Notes: generated from the sequence alone by a model not told the origin. 42,105 bases of DNA from Hyphomicrobiales bacterium (GCA_028868735.1 JAGWTW010000019.1:1-42105); one strand, 5' to 3'. Positions 9,117 to 18,557 are shown, numbered from the stretch's first letter. Program-made: numbers and translations.

Positions 9117-11396
9117 CTATTGCCGCGCCATTTCCGTCGCCGCCACCGCCTCGCCGTCGAGCGCCTGGTCGTCGTCCATCGTCACCGTCACCTTGCGCAA
9201 CAGCCCTGTGAAGGCGAAGGGCGCCGCATAATCGCCGACCGGGCTCGACCGGTCGAAGCCGATATCGAGCCCCGACCAGGCGATGAGCGTGACGAAACCG
9301 AGCGGCGTCTCGACCGAGCCGGCCTCCGCGCCATCGATCGTCAGCGTGTAGCGGCTCACCCCCTGCCCCACGCCGAACTGCGGCGGACTGATCCGCGTAA
9401 CCCTTCGCACGCGAACCCCGAGCCTGCGGTCGCCCGACGCGAGCGCACGGTCCGACGTCACGACCGTATGGACGCCGCCGATGTTGAGGTCGTGCACGAG
9501 CCTTCCGCCTTTAACGTAGAGCGTATAGCCGGACGTTGCGTCGCCATGCGCGATCAGCACGCCCTCGGCGCTTGCGTCCGGCAGATTCACATCGGCCTCG
9601 ATCGAATAGGAACGCGAACGCACGTCGGGCGCGACATCGGTCGGCACATGGCCCATGCCGTGATGGAACGTGAATCTTTTTCGAGCGCCGTGGAAGCGCG
9701 CAGCGCTTTCGGCGAAACGCGGGCCGAAGCGATCGTCGAGCGGCAGAACCTGATTGGCTTCCGCCTCTTTCCACCAGAGATCGACGAGCTCTTTCAGTTT
9801 CTCCGGCTTTTCGGCCGCGAGATCCTTCGTCTCTGAAAAATCGTGATCGAGATGGTAGAGCTCCCACTTGTCGTTGTCGAAGGGCGTGCCCGACGGATGG
9901 AACGCGACCGCCTTCCAGCCGTCCTTCCAGAGGCCACGATGCCCGAACATTTCGAAATATTGCGGAGCCGCGCGCGACGGCGCCTTCGCATCGAACAGGC
10001 TCGCCTTGAAGCTGACGCCTGTCATCGGCTGCTGCTTCACGCCGTTGATCGTTTCCGGCGCGGTCGCGCCGACGATGTCGAGCAGCGTCGGCGTCAGGTC
10101 GCTGCAATGAGCGAACTGATGCCGCAGCTCGCCGCGCGCAAGGATTTTCTTCGGCCAGGAGATGACGAGCGGATCGCGAATGCCGCCGCCGTGCGTGTTC
10201 TGCTTGTAGCGGCGCAGCGGCGTGTTCGACGCCATCGCCCAGCCCAGCGGAAAATTCGTGTGCGACTTCGGGCCGCCGATCTCGTCGAGCAGCTTGACCT
10301 TCTCGTCCATCGTCTCGAAGCGGAAATTGTAGGGGCCCATGGCGTTGAACACGCCGAGCGGGCCGCCCTCCTGGCTCGCGCCATTGTCGGACATGACGAT
10401 GACGAGCGTGTCGTCGCGAATGTCGGCGCGTTCGAGGAAGCCGATCAGGCGCGCGAGATGCTGGTCGGCGTGATCGAGCATGGCCGCATAGGCGCCTTGC
10501 AAGCGCGTGAAGACGAGCTTTTCGTCGGCGCTGAGATCGTTCCATGCACGCACGAAATCGTTGCGCGGCGGCATGTTCGTATTGTCGGGCACGACGCCCA
10601 TCGCCTTCTGTCGCGCGAGGCGCCGCGATCGTTCTTCGTCCCACCCCTCCGAAAATTCCTTGTCGTAGGCGCGGATGAGATCGGCCGGCGCCTGATGCGG
10701 CGCATGGCAGGCGCCGAGCGCGACCCACGTGAGCCACGGTTGGTCGGGCCGGTCGGCCGTATGGTCGGCGATGAAACGGATCGCCTTGTCGACGAGATCG
10801 GCGGTGAGATGGTAGCCGGTCTCGTACGTGCCGGGCGGCGTGACGTGCGTATTGTCGGCGACGAGTTCAGGCGCGTACTGATCCGTCTCCGCGTCGAGGA
10901 AACCATAGAAGCGGTCGAAACCGCGCGCGAGCGGCCAGCCGTCGAACGGCCCCGTAGCGCCGCTCTCGGTCAGCGGCGTCACGTGCCACTTGCCGATCAT
11001 GTAATTGCGGTAGCCGACCATGCGCAGCATTTCGGCGAGCGTGCCGGCCTCCTTGGCGATCTTGCCGCGATAGCCGGGAAAGCCTGAGTCGAAATTGGCC
11101 AGACACCCGACGCCGACGGCGTGATGGTTGCGGCCCGTCAGCAGCGCCGCGCGCGTCGTCGAGCACATCGCGGTCGTGTGGAATCCCGTGTAGCGCAGGC
11201 CCTCGGCCGCCAGCCTGTCGATCGTCGGCGTGCGGATCGTCGAACCGTAGCAACCGAAATCCGAGAAGCCGACGTCGTCGAACAGGACGATCAGAATATT
11301 CGGCGCGCCCTCCGGCGCCCGCTTGCTGTCTGGCCACCAAGGCTGCGACTCCTTGATGGTGCGCCCGATTTTGCCGCCGAATTTCTCGCTGTTCAT
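9117..11396 (-). CDS. Large arylsulfatase-family enzyme with atypical active-site signature
   Basis: Sulfatase/alkaline phosphatase superfamily protein of 759 residues, the size of the large AtsA-like subgroup. Metal-binding elements are present: LFDDVGFSDFG (Asp40, Asp41) and MSDNGASQEGG later. The active-site signature, normally C-x-P/A-x-R, reads C-S-T-T-R at residues 78-82 with the following LLTGR intact, so the Cys to be converted to formylglycine is kept but the Pro/Ala is Thr. The C-terminal third is a beta-rich domain. ATG 11396 is chosen because the upstream in-frame stretch is poor coding sequence. No signal peptide is apparent, so a cytoplasmic location is likely. It is divergent from the aldolase gene. 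Confidence 0.9.
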   Translation of the reverse strand: MNSEKFGGKIGRTIKESQPWWPDSKRAPEGAPNILIVLFDDVGFSDFGCYGSTIRTPTIDRLAAEGLRYTGFHTTAMCSTTRAALLTGRNHHAVGVGCLANFDSGFPGYRGKIAKEAGTLAEMLRMVGYRNYMIGKWHVTPLTESGATGPFDGWPLARGFDRFYGFLDAETDQYAPELVADNTHVTPPGTYETGYHLTADLVDKAIRFIADHTADRPDQPWLTWVALGACHAPHQAPADLIRAYDKEFSEGWDEERSRRLARQKAMGVVPDNTNMPPRNDFVRAWNDLSADEKLVFTRLQGAYAAMLDHADQHLARLIGFLERADIRDDTLVIVMSDNGASQEGGPLGVFNAMGPYNFRFETMDEKVKLLDEIGGPKSHTNFPLGWAMASNTPLRRYKQNTHGGGIRDPLVISWPKKILARGELRHQFAHCSDLTPTLLDIVGATAPETINGVKQQPMTGVSFKASLFDAKAPSRAAPQYFEMFGHRGLWKDGWKAVAFHPSGTPFDNDKWELYHLDHDFSETKDLAAEKPEKLKELVDLWWKEAEANQVLPLDDRFGPRFAESAARFHGARKRFTFHHGMGHVPTDVAPDVRSRSYSIEADVNLPDASAEGVLIAHGDATSGYTLYVKGGRLVHDLNIGGVHTVVTSDRALASGDRRLGVRVRRVTRISPPQFGVGQGVSRYTLTIDGAEAGSVETPLGFVTLIAWSGLDIGFDRSSPVGDYAAPFAFTGLLRKVTVTMDDDQALDGEAVAATEMARQ

Positions 11397-11542
11397 GCTC
11401 TCTGCTCTTGCGCGTTTCCCGGCGCGATCATCGTGGCGGCGGAATGGAGACGCAAGGGATTTCGCCCGGTTTGACCGATCGGCGGCGTCGGCTACTATCG
11501 CGTCATCCTCCCGCGCCCTCGGCCGTTTTCCGGAGTTCCCGC

Positions 11543-12319
11543 ATGTCCGCTCAAATCCAGCCGTTGAAGCAGGCGACGACGCCATCGGTCGAAGCCGCCA
11601 TCCGCGTCGATCTCGCCGCCTGCTATCGTCTCGTTGCGCTGTACAATTGGGACGATCTCGTCTTCACCCACATTTCCGCGCGCATCCCGGGCCCTGAACA
11701 CCATTTCCTCATCAATCCCTACGGAATGATGTTCGAGGAGATCACCGCGAGCAGCCTCGTCAAGATCGACATGAAGGGAATGCCGGTCGGCGAAACCAGC
11801 TATCCGGTCAATCCCGCGGGCTTCACCATTCACTCCGCCGTGCACGAAGTGCGCGAGGACGCCGGCTGCGTGATGCATCTGCACACGCCTGACGGCACGG
11901 CCGTGTCGTCTTCGAAGGAAAAGCTGCTGCCGCTGAACCAGACCGCGCAGCTCGTGACGCCCGATCTCGCCTTCCACGATTACGAAGGCGTGGCGCTCGA
12001 CCACGACGAGCGCCCGCGTCTGCAAAAGGATCTCGGAACCAAGAACATCATGCTCCTGCACAACCACGGAACGCTGACGGTCGGCAAGACCTGCGCGGAA
12101 GCCTTCCTGCGCATGTACTACCTGGAGCGCGCCTGCACGATGCAGGTCCGCACGCGCATGCTCGGCGGCCCGGAACGCGACTATCCCGTCGCGCAGGACG
12201 TGATCGAGAAGAACGCCGCGCTGGTCGCGGGCGACGGCTTCGGCGCGCTCGCCCAGAAGCTCGTCTGGCCGGCGTTGCTGCGCAAGCTCGACCGGATCGA
12301 TCCGTCGTTCCGGACCTGA
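11543..12319 (+). CDS. Class II aldolase/adducin family protein
   Basis: Zinc-dependent aldolase-fold enzyme of 258 residues related to fuculose-phosphate aldolase. The metal ligands are visible as HLHTPDG and HNHGTLTVG, and the N-terminal NWDDLVFTHIS matches the family. Substrates in this broad family range from sugar phosphates to 3-oxo-acids, so none is assigned. ATG 11543 is chosen because homology begins just after it. It is divergent from the sulfatase and lies 20 bp upstream of the M81 peptidase gene, suggesting an operon. Confidence 0.92.
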   Translation: MSAQIQPLKQATTPSVEAAIRVDLAACYRLVALYNWDDLVFTHISARIPGPEHHFLINPYGMMFEEITASSLVKIDMKGMPVGETSYPVNPAGFTIHSAVHEVREDAGCVMHLHTPDGTAVSSSKEKLLPLNQTAQLVTPDLAFHDYEGVALDHDERPRLQKDLGTKNIMLLHNHGTLTVGKTCAEAFLRMYYLERACTMQVRTRMLGGPERDYPVAQDVIEKNAALVAGDGFGALAQKLVWPALLRKLDRIDPSFRT

Positions 12320-12339
12320 ACGATCGATCGCCGAAACCG

Positions 12340-13791
12340 ATGCGCATCTTCGCCGCCATTCTCGGAACCGAGACCAACACCTTCGCGCCTCTGCCCACCG
12401 GCCTCGCCGAATTCGAGCCGATCGAACCGACGCCGGGCGGGCCGCCCGATGAGATGAAGCATCCTTTCGCGCAGATCATCCGCGCCGTACGCGAACGGGC
12501 GCGGCGCGACGGGCACGAGGTCGTCTGCGGGCGCGGCGCCTTCGCGACGCCGGGCGGGCTCACCACGCGGCGCGCCTACGAAACCCTGCGCGACAGATTG
12601 CTGGACGATCTGCGCGCGGCGCTCCCCGTCGACATCGTCGCGCTCGGCCTGCACGGCGCGATGATCGCCGACGGCTACGACGACGCCGAGGGCGATTTTC
12701 TCGCGCATGTGCGTCGCCTCGTCGGCCCGCAGACGATCGTCGCCGCCGAACTCGATCTGCACGGCCATCTGACGCAGCAGAAGGTCGACAGCGCCGACAT
12801 TCTCGTTTTCTTCAAGGAATATCCGCACACCGACATCTACGAACGCGCGGTCGAGGTCGTCGACCTTGCTGTCGCAGCGGCCGAAAAGCGCATCAAGCCG
12901 GTCATGTCGGTCTTTGACCCGAAGATGATCTCGGTCTTCCACTCCTCGCGCGAACCGACGCGTTCCTTCGTCGATCGCATGACGGCGCTCGAAGGCAGGG
13001 ACGGCGTTCTGTCGGTTTCGCTCGTCCACGGTTTTCCCTGGGGCGATTGTCCGGAATTCGGCACGAAAATTCTCGTCGTCACCGACAACCGCAAGGCGTA
13101 CGGCGACGCGCTCGCCGAACAGCTCGGCCGCGACGTGATCGCCATGCGCGAAAAGACGCTCGCCGACTACATGACGCCCGATCATGCGATCGACGTCGCG
13201 AGCAACACGCAGGGTTGCGTCGTCGTCGCCGATTCCGCCGACAATCCCGGCGGCGGCGCGGCGGGCGATTCCACCTTCGTGCTGGCGCGCATGATCGCGC
13301 GCGGCGTGGCCGACGCCGCGCTCGGGCCATTGTGGGATCCCGGCGCCGTCGCCCATTGCTTTGCCGCCGGCGAAGGCGCGCGGCTCGCGCTGCGCATCGG
13401 CGGCAAGACGTCCGCCGCTTCCGGCGATCCGCTCGACGTCGAGGCGCTCGTGCTGAAATGCGTCCGCGACGCGAAGATGATCGATGCGTTCGGACGCGGC
13501 GAAAAAGCGACCGCGCTGATGGGCGACAGCGCCGCCATACGCGTCGGCGGCGTCGACATCGTCCTCAACGCCTGTCGCACCCAGGCGATGGGCGACGTGT
13601 TCACGCCGCTTGGAATCGACTGGCGCGCAAAGCGGCTCGTCGTCGTCAAGTCCTCGCAGCATTTCTATGCGGCCTACGCGCCTTCCGCCGTGAAAGTGCT
13701 CTATGTGCAGACGCCAGCCAGCATGACGATGGACTGGAACTCCCTGCCCTTCCGCAAGCGGCCGGACGGCGTCTGGCCGTTCGAGCGATGA
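12340..13791 (+). CDS. M81 family metallopeptidase (MlrC/microcystinase C-like)
   Basis: A 483-residue protein of the MlrC family, two-domain metalloenzymes named for the last step of microcystin breakdown but found widely with unknown natural substrates. Family marks are ILGTETNTFAP at the N-terminus, LGLHGAMIADG, AELDLHGHLT, FFKEYPHTD and DNPGGGAAGDST. It follows the class II aldolase by 20 bp and precedes the hydrolase by 51 bp, all on one strand. The natural substrate is more likely a modified peptide-like or amide compound than microcystin. Confidence 0.92.
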   Translation: MRIFAAILGTETNTFAPLPTGLAEFEPIEPTPGGPPDEMKHPFAQIIRAVRERARRDGHEVVCGRGAFATPGGLTTRRAYETLRDRLLDDLRAALPVDIVALGLHGAMIADGYDDAEGDFLAHVRRLVGPQTIVAAELDLHGHLTQQKVDSADILVFFKEYPHTDIYERAVEVVDLAVAAAEKRIKPVMSVFDPKMISVFHSSREPTRSFVDRMTALEGRDGVLSVSLVHGFPWGDCPEFGTKILVVTDNRKAYGDALAEQLGRDVIAMREKTLADYMTPDHAIDVASNTQGCVVVADSADNPGGGAAGDSTFVLARMIARGVADAALGPLWDPGAVAHCFAAGEGARLALRIGGKTSAASGDPLDVEALVLKCVRDAKMIDAFGRGEKATALMGDSAAIRVGGVDIVLNACRTQAMGDVFTPLGIDWRAKRLVVVKSSQHFYAAYAPSAVKVLYVQTPASMTMDWNSLPFRKRPDGVWPFER

Positions 13792-13802
13792 CCGTGGGCC
13801 GA

Positions 13803-13820
13803 TGCTCGTCCCGGCGAGCA
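13803..13820. repeat. Short inverted repeat between M81 and hydrolase genes
   Basis: Six-base arms tgctcg and cgagca around a 6-base loop, in the 51-bp gap between two co-directional genes. It has no T-tract, so it is not a convincing terminator. It may stabilise mRNA or be chance. Confidence 0.35.
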
Positions 13821-13842
13821 CGGCAAGGACCGAGCCTTATCC

Positions 13843-14715
13843 ATGCGCCTTCAGCCCACACATGAGTTCGTCTCCGCACCCGACGGGTTGAAGCTGCACT
13901 ATGCGCAATGGGGCGACCGCCTCGCGCCGGGCGCGCCGGTCGTCTGCCTGCCCGGCCTCGCGCGGACGACGGAGGATTTCGGACCTTTGGCCGAGGCCCT
14001 CGCAAACGGCGGGACGCCGCGCCGCGTGCTCGCGCTCGATTATCGCGGCCGCGGCCGCTCCGAATACGATCGCGACTGGAAGAATTACGATGTGCGCATC
14101 GAGAACGACGACATTCTCGCCGTGCTCGACGCGGCCGAGGTCGCGCGCGCGATCTTCGTCGGCACGTCGCGCGGCGGGCTTCACGCGATGACGCTCGCCG
14201 CCGTGCGGCCGACGCTGATCCGCGCGACCGTGCTCAACGATATCGGCGCCGTCGTCGAACCGCTCGGGTTGCTGCGCATCAAGGGCTATGTCGGCAAATT
14301 GCCTGCGCCGCGCACATGGGACGAAGCGGTCACGATCGCAAAATCCGTCATGAGCGCGCATTTCACCGGACTGTCGGACGCCGATTGGCGCGCCTATGCG
14401 CACATGACCTTCGCCGAAAAGGACGGCAGGCTGGCCGCGCGCTACGACCCGAAGCTCGCCAGGACGCTGGAGGCGATCGGGCCGGACATGCCGCGGATCG
14501 AACTGTGGCCGCAATTCGAGGCGCTCGCGCAGAGGCCGGTGCTGGTCGTTCGCGGCGAGCATTCCGACATTCTGTCGAACGAGACCTTCGAGGCGATGCA
14601 GAGAAGGTCCGCAGCCTGCGAGGGATATGTCGCGCCCGGCCAGGGCCACGCGCCGCTGCTGATCGACCCGCAATCGATCGGCAGGATCCTGGAGTTCGTC
14701 GAAAAGGCGAACTGA
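13843..14715 (+). CDS. Alpha/beta-hydrolase fold protein
   Basis: Predicted esterase or hydrolase of 290 residues. The nucleophile elbow is VGTSRGG with Ser109, the oxyanion region is CLPGLARTTEDF, and the catalytic His is in GQGHAP near the C-terminus. DYRGRGRSEYD is typical of the fold. It is the last gene of the rightward aldolase-M81-hydrolase set and ends 7 bp before the stop of the convergent helical-module membrane gene. The substrate is unknown. Confidence 0.92.
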   Translation: MRLQPTHEFVSAPDGLKLHYAQWGDRLAPGAPVVCLPGLARTTEDFGPLAEALANGGTPRRVLALDYRGRGRSEYDRDWKNYDVRIENDDILAVLDAAEVARAIFVGTSRGGLHAMTLAAVRPTLIRATVLNDIGAVVEPLGLLRIKGYVGKLPAPRTWDEAVTIAKSVMSAHFTGLSDADWRAYAHMTFAEKDGRLAARYDPKLARTLEAIGPDMPRIELWPQFEALAQRPVLVVRGEHSDILSNETFEAMQRRSAACEGYVAPGQGHAPLLIDPQSIGRILEFVEKAN

Positions 14716-14722
14716 ACCTGGC

Positions 14723-16408
14723 TCAGATCAGTTTCGACGTCTTGACCTCGCCCTTCTCTACGCGCTCCGCGAAAGCAGTCGTTTCGCCTTTCGCAAGTAT
14801 CGCGGCCTGTCCGACCCAGTTTTCGCGGTCGATCCGGCCCGGAAAAGCAAGATAAGAGCCGACCCATTTCACGTTTTCCGGCGTCCAGGCGGCGATCTGC
14901 TGGAAATGCCAGACGCCGAGCGCATGCAGCCGCGCCTCGTTCTGGGGACCTATCCCCTTGATGAGCACGAGCGCGTCGCCCTTGCCTTCGCGTGGAGCGG
15001 CCAGACCGAGCGGGCGCGCGCCTTCATACCGGTCTTCGTCTTCGACACGGGCGGCCGGTTGCGGCAGGCCGTCGGCAAAGTTCTTCGCTTCCGCTTCGGT
15101 CATCGGCGCATCGTCCACGGCGACCGCGCCCGACCTGACTGCGGCCGAATGGGCCGTCTCGACGCCGGACGCCAGCAGGCGCGCCTGCTCGACCCAGCGT
15201 TCACGTTCGATCCGCCCCGGGAACGACATGTGTTCGCCAACCCAGCGGGCGTTCTCGGGCGTCCATGCGGCGATTTGCGAGAACCGGCGAACGCCCAGCG
15301 CGTTCAGCGCCCCCTCGTTCTTCGGACCGATCCCCTTGATGCGTTTCAGATCGTCGGCCGCCGCGTCCGTCCCGTCGTCGGACGCCGGACGTCCCTCGTC
15401 CGTGGATGCGGGAGCTGCGGCCGCGGCCGCCCGCCGCGCGGCGCGCTCCTCCTCCTTCCGCTTCAGGAGCGCGATGGTGCGTGCGCCGTCGGTCATCGGC
15501 GCCCGGATCGGCGCCTGAGGTCCGCGCGGCGGCGCGCTCCGAGGCGCGTTCTCCGGCGCGGGCGCCGGCGCGGTCGTTTCGGCCACCGGAGGCGCGGAAA
15601 TGGCGGCCTGAGCCGCGCTTCGCGCGGCCGCCTTCTTCTGCTGCGCCAGCAAGCTGCGCGCGCCGTCGGTCATCATGCGCGCGGGCGCGGCCGGCGCGCC
15701 GGCCTCGGGCGCAGCCGGGGCCGGCGTCGGCGTCGGCGCAGCGGCTTGGGTTTCCGCAGCGACAGTCTGTGGCGCCGCCGACACGGGCGCAACGGCGGAC
15801 GCCGGCGCAAGTCCGGCGAGCGCGGCGGCTTGCCCAATCCAGTTTTCGCGGCCGACCCGCCCGGGTTGACCGATGTGGTGCTCGAACCAGGTCACGTTGT
15901 CGGGAGTCCAGGCGGCGATCTGGCCGAAATGAAAGACCCCGACGTCGTTGAGGAATTTGGCGGTCAGCCCGCCGAGCCCGGCAATTGCGGTCAGGTCGTC
16001 GCCCCTGCCGCCGCGCGGCGTCGCGAGCGCGGGCGGGCGGACGCCCGGATAGCTTTCTGCGGACGGCTTGCCCAGCAGATCTTCGTGCGTGAAGGCCGCC
16101 GTCGTGGGCGTCGGCTGGTCCGTCTCCTCTCGCGTCCCGCGCGCCCATGCATGAAGCGCGCAGCCGCAAGCGCAGCCGATAATGTAGGCCGCGAAAAGCA
16201 GGAGCGCGACTTCGAGCGCGTGGCCGAGCAGGCCCGGGACGACCTTGGCGATCGCAGCCGCCACGCCGATTGCGAAAGCGATCAGCGCGACGCCGAGCCA
16301 CCCGCCGCCGCGGTCGCGCGTTCCGCTGCACGTCGCCCAGCCCACGAACAGGCCGAGCACAAGGGCCAGCGCGACGAAGATGATGTATTGCGTGAAGAGA
16401 TAGGTCAT
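14723..16408 (-). CDS. Membrane protein with three NuoE-tail-like (helix-hairpin-helix-type) modules
   Basis: A 561-residue protein. Three hydrophobic segments occupy about residues 5-27, 36-58 and 64-86. Three copies of a ~62-residue module follow at 137-198, 352-413 and 478-539, each with a (I/L)xGxG turn, GV..F.QIAAWTP(D/E)N and (P)GR(I/V).RE.W. I recognise this module from the C-terminal tails of alphaproteobacterial NuoE and some L21 proteins; its role there is not clear. Linkers are Ala/Pro-rich, and a TDGAR element occurs twice (about 247 and 306). The gene begins 10 bp after the OmpA-type gene, so the two form an operon. The function is unknown. Confidence 0.85.
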   Translation of the reverse strand: MTYLFTQYIIFVALALVLGLFVGWATCSGTRDRGGGWLGVALIAFAIGVAAAIAKVVPGLLGHALEVALLLFAAYIIGCACGCALHAWARGTREETDQPTPTTAAFTHEDLLGKPSAESYPGVRPPALATPRGGRGDDLTAIAGLGGLTAKFLNDVGVFHFGQIAAWTPDNVTWFEHHIGQPGRVGRENWIGQAAALAGLAPASAVAPVSAAPQTVAAETQAAAPTPTPAPAAPEAGAPAAPARMMTDGARSLLAQQKKAAARSAAQAAISAPPVAETTAPAPAPENAPRSAPPRGPQAPIRAPMTDGARTIALLKRKEEERAARRAAAAAAPASTDEGRPASDDGTDAAADDLKRIKGIGPKNEGALNALGVRRFSQIAAWTPENARWVGEHMSFPGRIERERWVEQARLLASGVETAHSAAVRSGAVAVDDAPMTEAEAKNFADGLPQPAARVEDEDRYEGARPLGLAAPREGKGDALVLIKGIGPQNEARLHALGVWHFQQIAAWTPENVKWVGSYLAFPGRIDRENWVGQAAILAKGETTAFAERVEKGEVKTSKLI

Positions 16409-16418
16409 GTCGCGGCCC

Positions 16419-18557
16419 TCACTTCACGACGAATTCGGTACGACGATTCCGCGCGCGGCCCTCGCGCGTGTCGTTCGGCGCAATGGGGCGTTCTTCGCCA
16501 TATCCGGCCGCGGTCAGACGGGAGGCGTCGACGCCGGCGGCGCCGAGCGCGGAGACGACCGCCTGCGCGCGCTCGAGCGACAGCGCCTTGTTCATCTCCG
16601 CATCGCCGACGTTATCGGTATGGCCGCCGACCTCGACCTGGACGCCGGGACAGGCTTTCAGGACGCGGGCGAGATCGTCGATCACCCCTTCCGAGCTTTT
16701 CTCGACATCCGCGGAGCCCGTTCGAAACTGGATGTTCTTTTCGGCGACCGTGTCGATGAGCGTCTTCTGGCACGCCTGCTCGACCGGGCTGAGCGGCCGG
16801 GGCGCGGCCGGGACCGGCGGCGCGGGCGCCGGCGGCTTTTCGCGCGAGACGATGTCGATGAGCTTGATTCGCACGCCGCGCGGCGGCGCGCCGGCCGCCG
16901 TGCGGATATTGGTCGCCGCCGCTTCGTCGCCCTCCCCGCGAACGGTCAGTCCGTCCTCGCCGAGGACCATCTCGCCCGAATTCAGGGCGCCGAGCGCCGA
17001 CAGGCCGAAGCCCGTCGAAGCCGCAAAGTCGATATCCCCAGGCAGTCCGCCTGCGATCGCGACGTCGCCCGAGACCCGGGCGCCGGCGGCGCCGGCCGCC
17101 CGTCGCGCCGCGTCGCGCAACGCGTCCGACGGCGCGAACCCGGCGAGAGCAATGGCGCCGTCGGCGCTTTTCTTCGCCTGGAACAGGTAGGGATGCTGCG
17201 CGGGCGCGCCGACCTCGTTTTTCGCGACGGTGAGGCCCGAGGGAAGCGACGCGCGCAGCGCATCGGCGAACGCGTCAGCCGTCTGTCCGTCGCGCGTCAT
17301 GCCCGTCACCGACAGACGCCGGTCGGCGAGCTGGGCGGAGCCAGCGCCGAGGCGCCCCAAGGCGGACAGCGCCGCCTGAGCGTCCGCGAAGAAGTCCGCA
17401 GCCGCGCCGCGGCCGACCTTCATATGATCGACGACCGACGCGCCGGGGGCAGCCGACCTGGCCGCCTCGACAATCTTGCCGCGCGTATCTTCGCTCGGAA
17501 TAAATCCTTCCAACGTAATGGTTTGCCCGTCTTTTTTCGCGCTCCACGCGAACGGTGCGACGAGCGGCGGCGCGATGTTGGCGTCGAGCTTGAGCCCCGG
17601 CGGCGGCGATCTGGTCGCCGCGAGCGCCGCGTCATAGGCGTCCGAACTCGATGTCTCGCCGACGATCGTCAGCCTGCCGTCCGCCAGGCTCGCGCTGCCG
17701 CGAGACAGTTTCGAAAGCGCGGACAGGGCGGCGTCGGTCCAGGCGGAAAACCCGTCGGCCGCGCCACGCGCGATCTGAAGATTGTCGGCGATTTTCCGGC
17801 CCGGCAGCGCCGCGCGCGCCGCCGCCACTACGGCCGAATGCGCATCGGCGGACGGAACGAAGCCATTCAACGCCAGCGACTGGCCGTCGGCCGCCGCTGA
17901 CCAGACGTACGGCGAAGCCAGCGGCGGCTTGATGTCGGCCTTGGCGAGCGACAGGCCGAATGGCAGCGATTTCAACGAGGCCAGCGCCTTCGCATAGGCT
18001 GTTTCGTCAGTCGACTCTCCGGTGACGCTCAAGGCATTGTCGACGAGGTCCGCCCTGCCTCGCGCGAGATTGGCGAGCGACAGGATAGCGGCTTTCGCCC
18101 ATCCCTCGAAACCCGGCGTCGCGCCGCGTCCCATCGTCGTCGCGTCGGTGACATTGGGCGCGATCGCCTTGGCGGCGGCGATCAGGCTCGCGCGGACCTG
18201 CGGATCGGGCACGACGCCCGTCAATGCGATCGAATCGCCGGTGCGGGTCGCGGAAAACGCGAACGGTCTGGTCTCTGCGACGAGGCTCGTCGAATCGGCG
18301 ACCAGACGGACCCCGTCGAGCGATCGTGCGGTCGCCACGGCGCTCTGGCGGGAGGCGTCCGAGAAACTCGCGCCCGCGATCGCGACATCGCGGCCGGATA
18401 CGGAAACCTGCGGATGATCGAGTCCCGCGCCGGCTATCGCCCGAACCGTCCGAGTTGACAGATCGGCCTGGATTTCAGGGGCTCGAATGCCGATGGCCGC
18501 GACAAACAAAAGGAAAAGCGGAATGAGTCCGGCGAGCCAGCGGGACGGTCGGCACAT
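16419..18557 (-). CDS. OmpA-family protein with repeated BON-like modules
   Basis: A 712-residue envelope protein. Residues 8-24 form an uncleaved-looking membrane anchor. A BON-like segment (28-95) is followed by four diverged copies of a ~105-residue unit at 98-201, 217-321, 335-442 and 456-562, each opening with a (F/Y)xxxAxxxG.(I/L).L.G.(V/A)P pattern. The C-terminal OmpA domain (about 603-712) has GGHTDNVGD and RARNRRTEF, the peptidoglycan-binding residues. The layout resembles mycobacterial ArfA but with many more BON-like units. ATG 18557 is chosen because the anchor begins there. It is first gene of the operon with the triple-module membrane protein. Confidence 0.88.
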   Translation of the reverse strand: MCRPSRWLAGLIPLFLLFVAAIGIRAPEIQADLSTRTVRAIAGAGLDHPQVSVSGRDVAIAGASFSDASRQSAVATARSLDGVRLVADSTSLVAETRPFAFSATRTGDSIALTGVVPDPQVRASLIAAAKAIAPNVTDATTMGRGATPGFEGWAKAAILSLANLARGRADLVDNALSVTGESTDETAYAKALASLKSLPFGLSLAKADIKPPLASPYVWSAAADGQSLALNGFVPSADAHSAVVAAARAALPGRKIADNLQIARGAADGFSAWTDAALSALSKLSRGSASLADGRLTIVGETSSSDAYDAALAATRSPPPGLKLDANIAPPLVAPFAWSAKKDGQTITLEGFIPSEDTRGKIVEAARSAAPGASVVDHMKVGRGAAADFFADAQAALSALGRLGAGSAQLADRRLSVTGMTRDGQTADAFADALRASLPSGLTVAKNEVGAPAQHPYLFQAKKSADGAIALAGFAPSDALRDAARRAAGAAGARVSGDVAIAGGLPGDIDFAASTGFGLSALGALNSGEMVLGEDGLTVRGEGDEAAATNIRTAAGAPPRGVRIKLIDIVSREKPPAPAPPVPAAPRPLSPVEQACQKTLIDTVAEKNIQFRTGSADVEKSSEGVIDDLARVLKACPGVQVEVGGHTDNVGDAEMNKALSLERAQAVVSALGAAGVDASRLTAAGYGEERPIAPNDTREGRARNRRTEFVVK

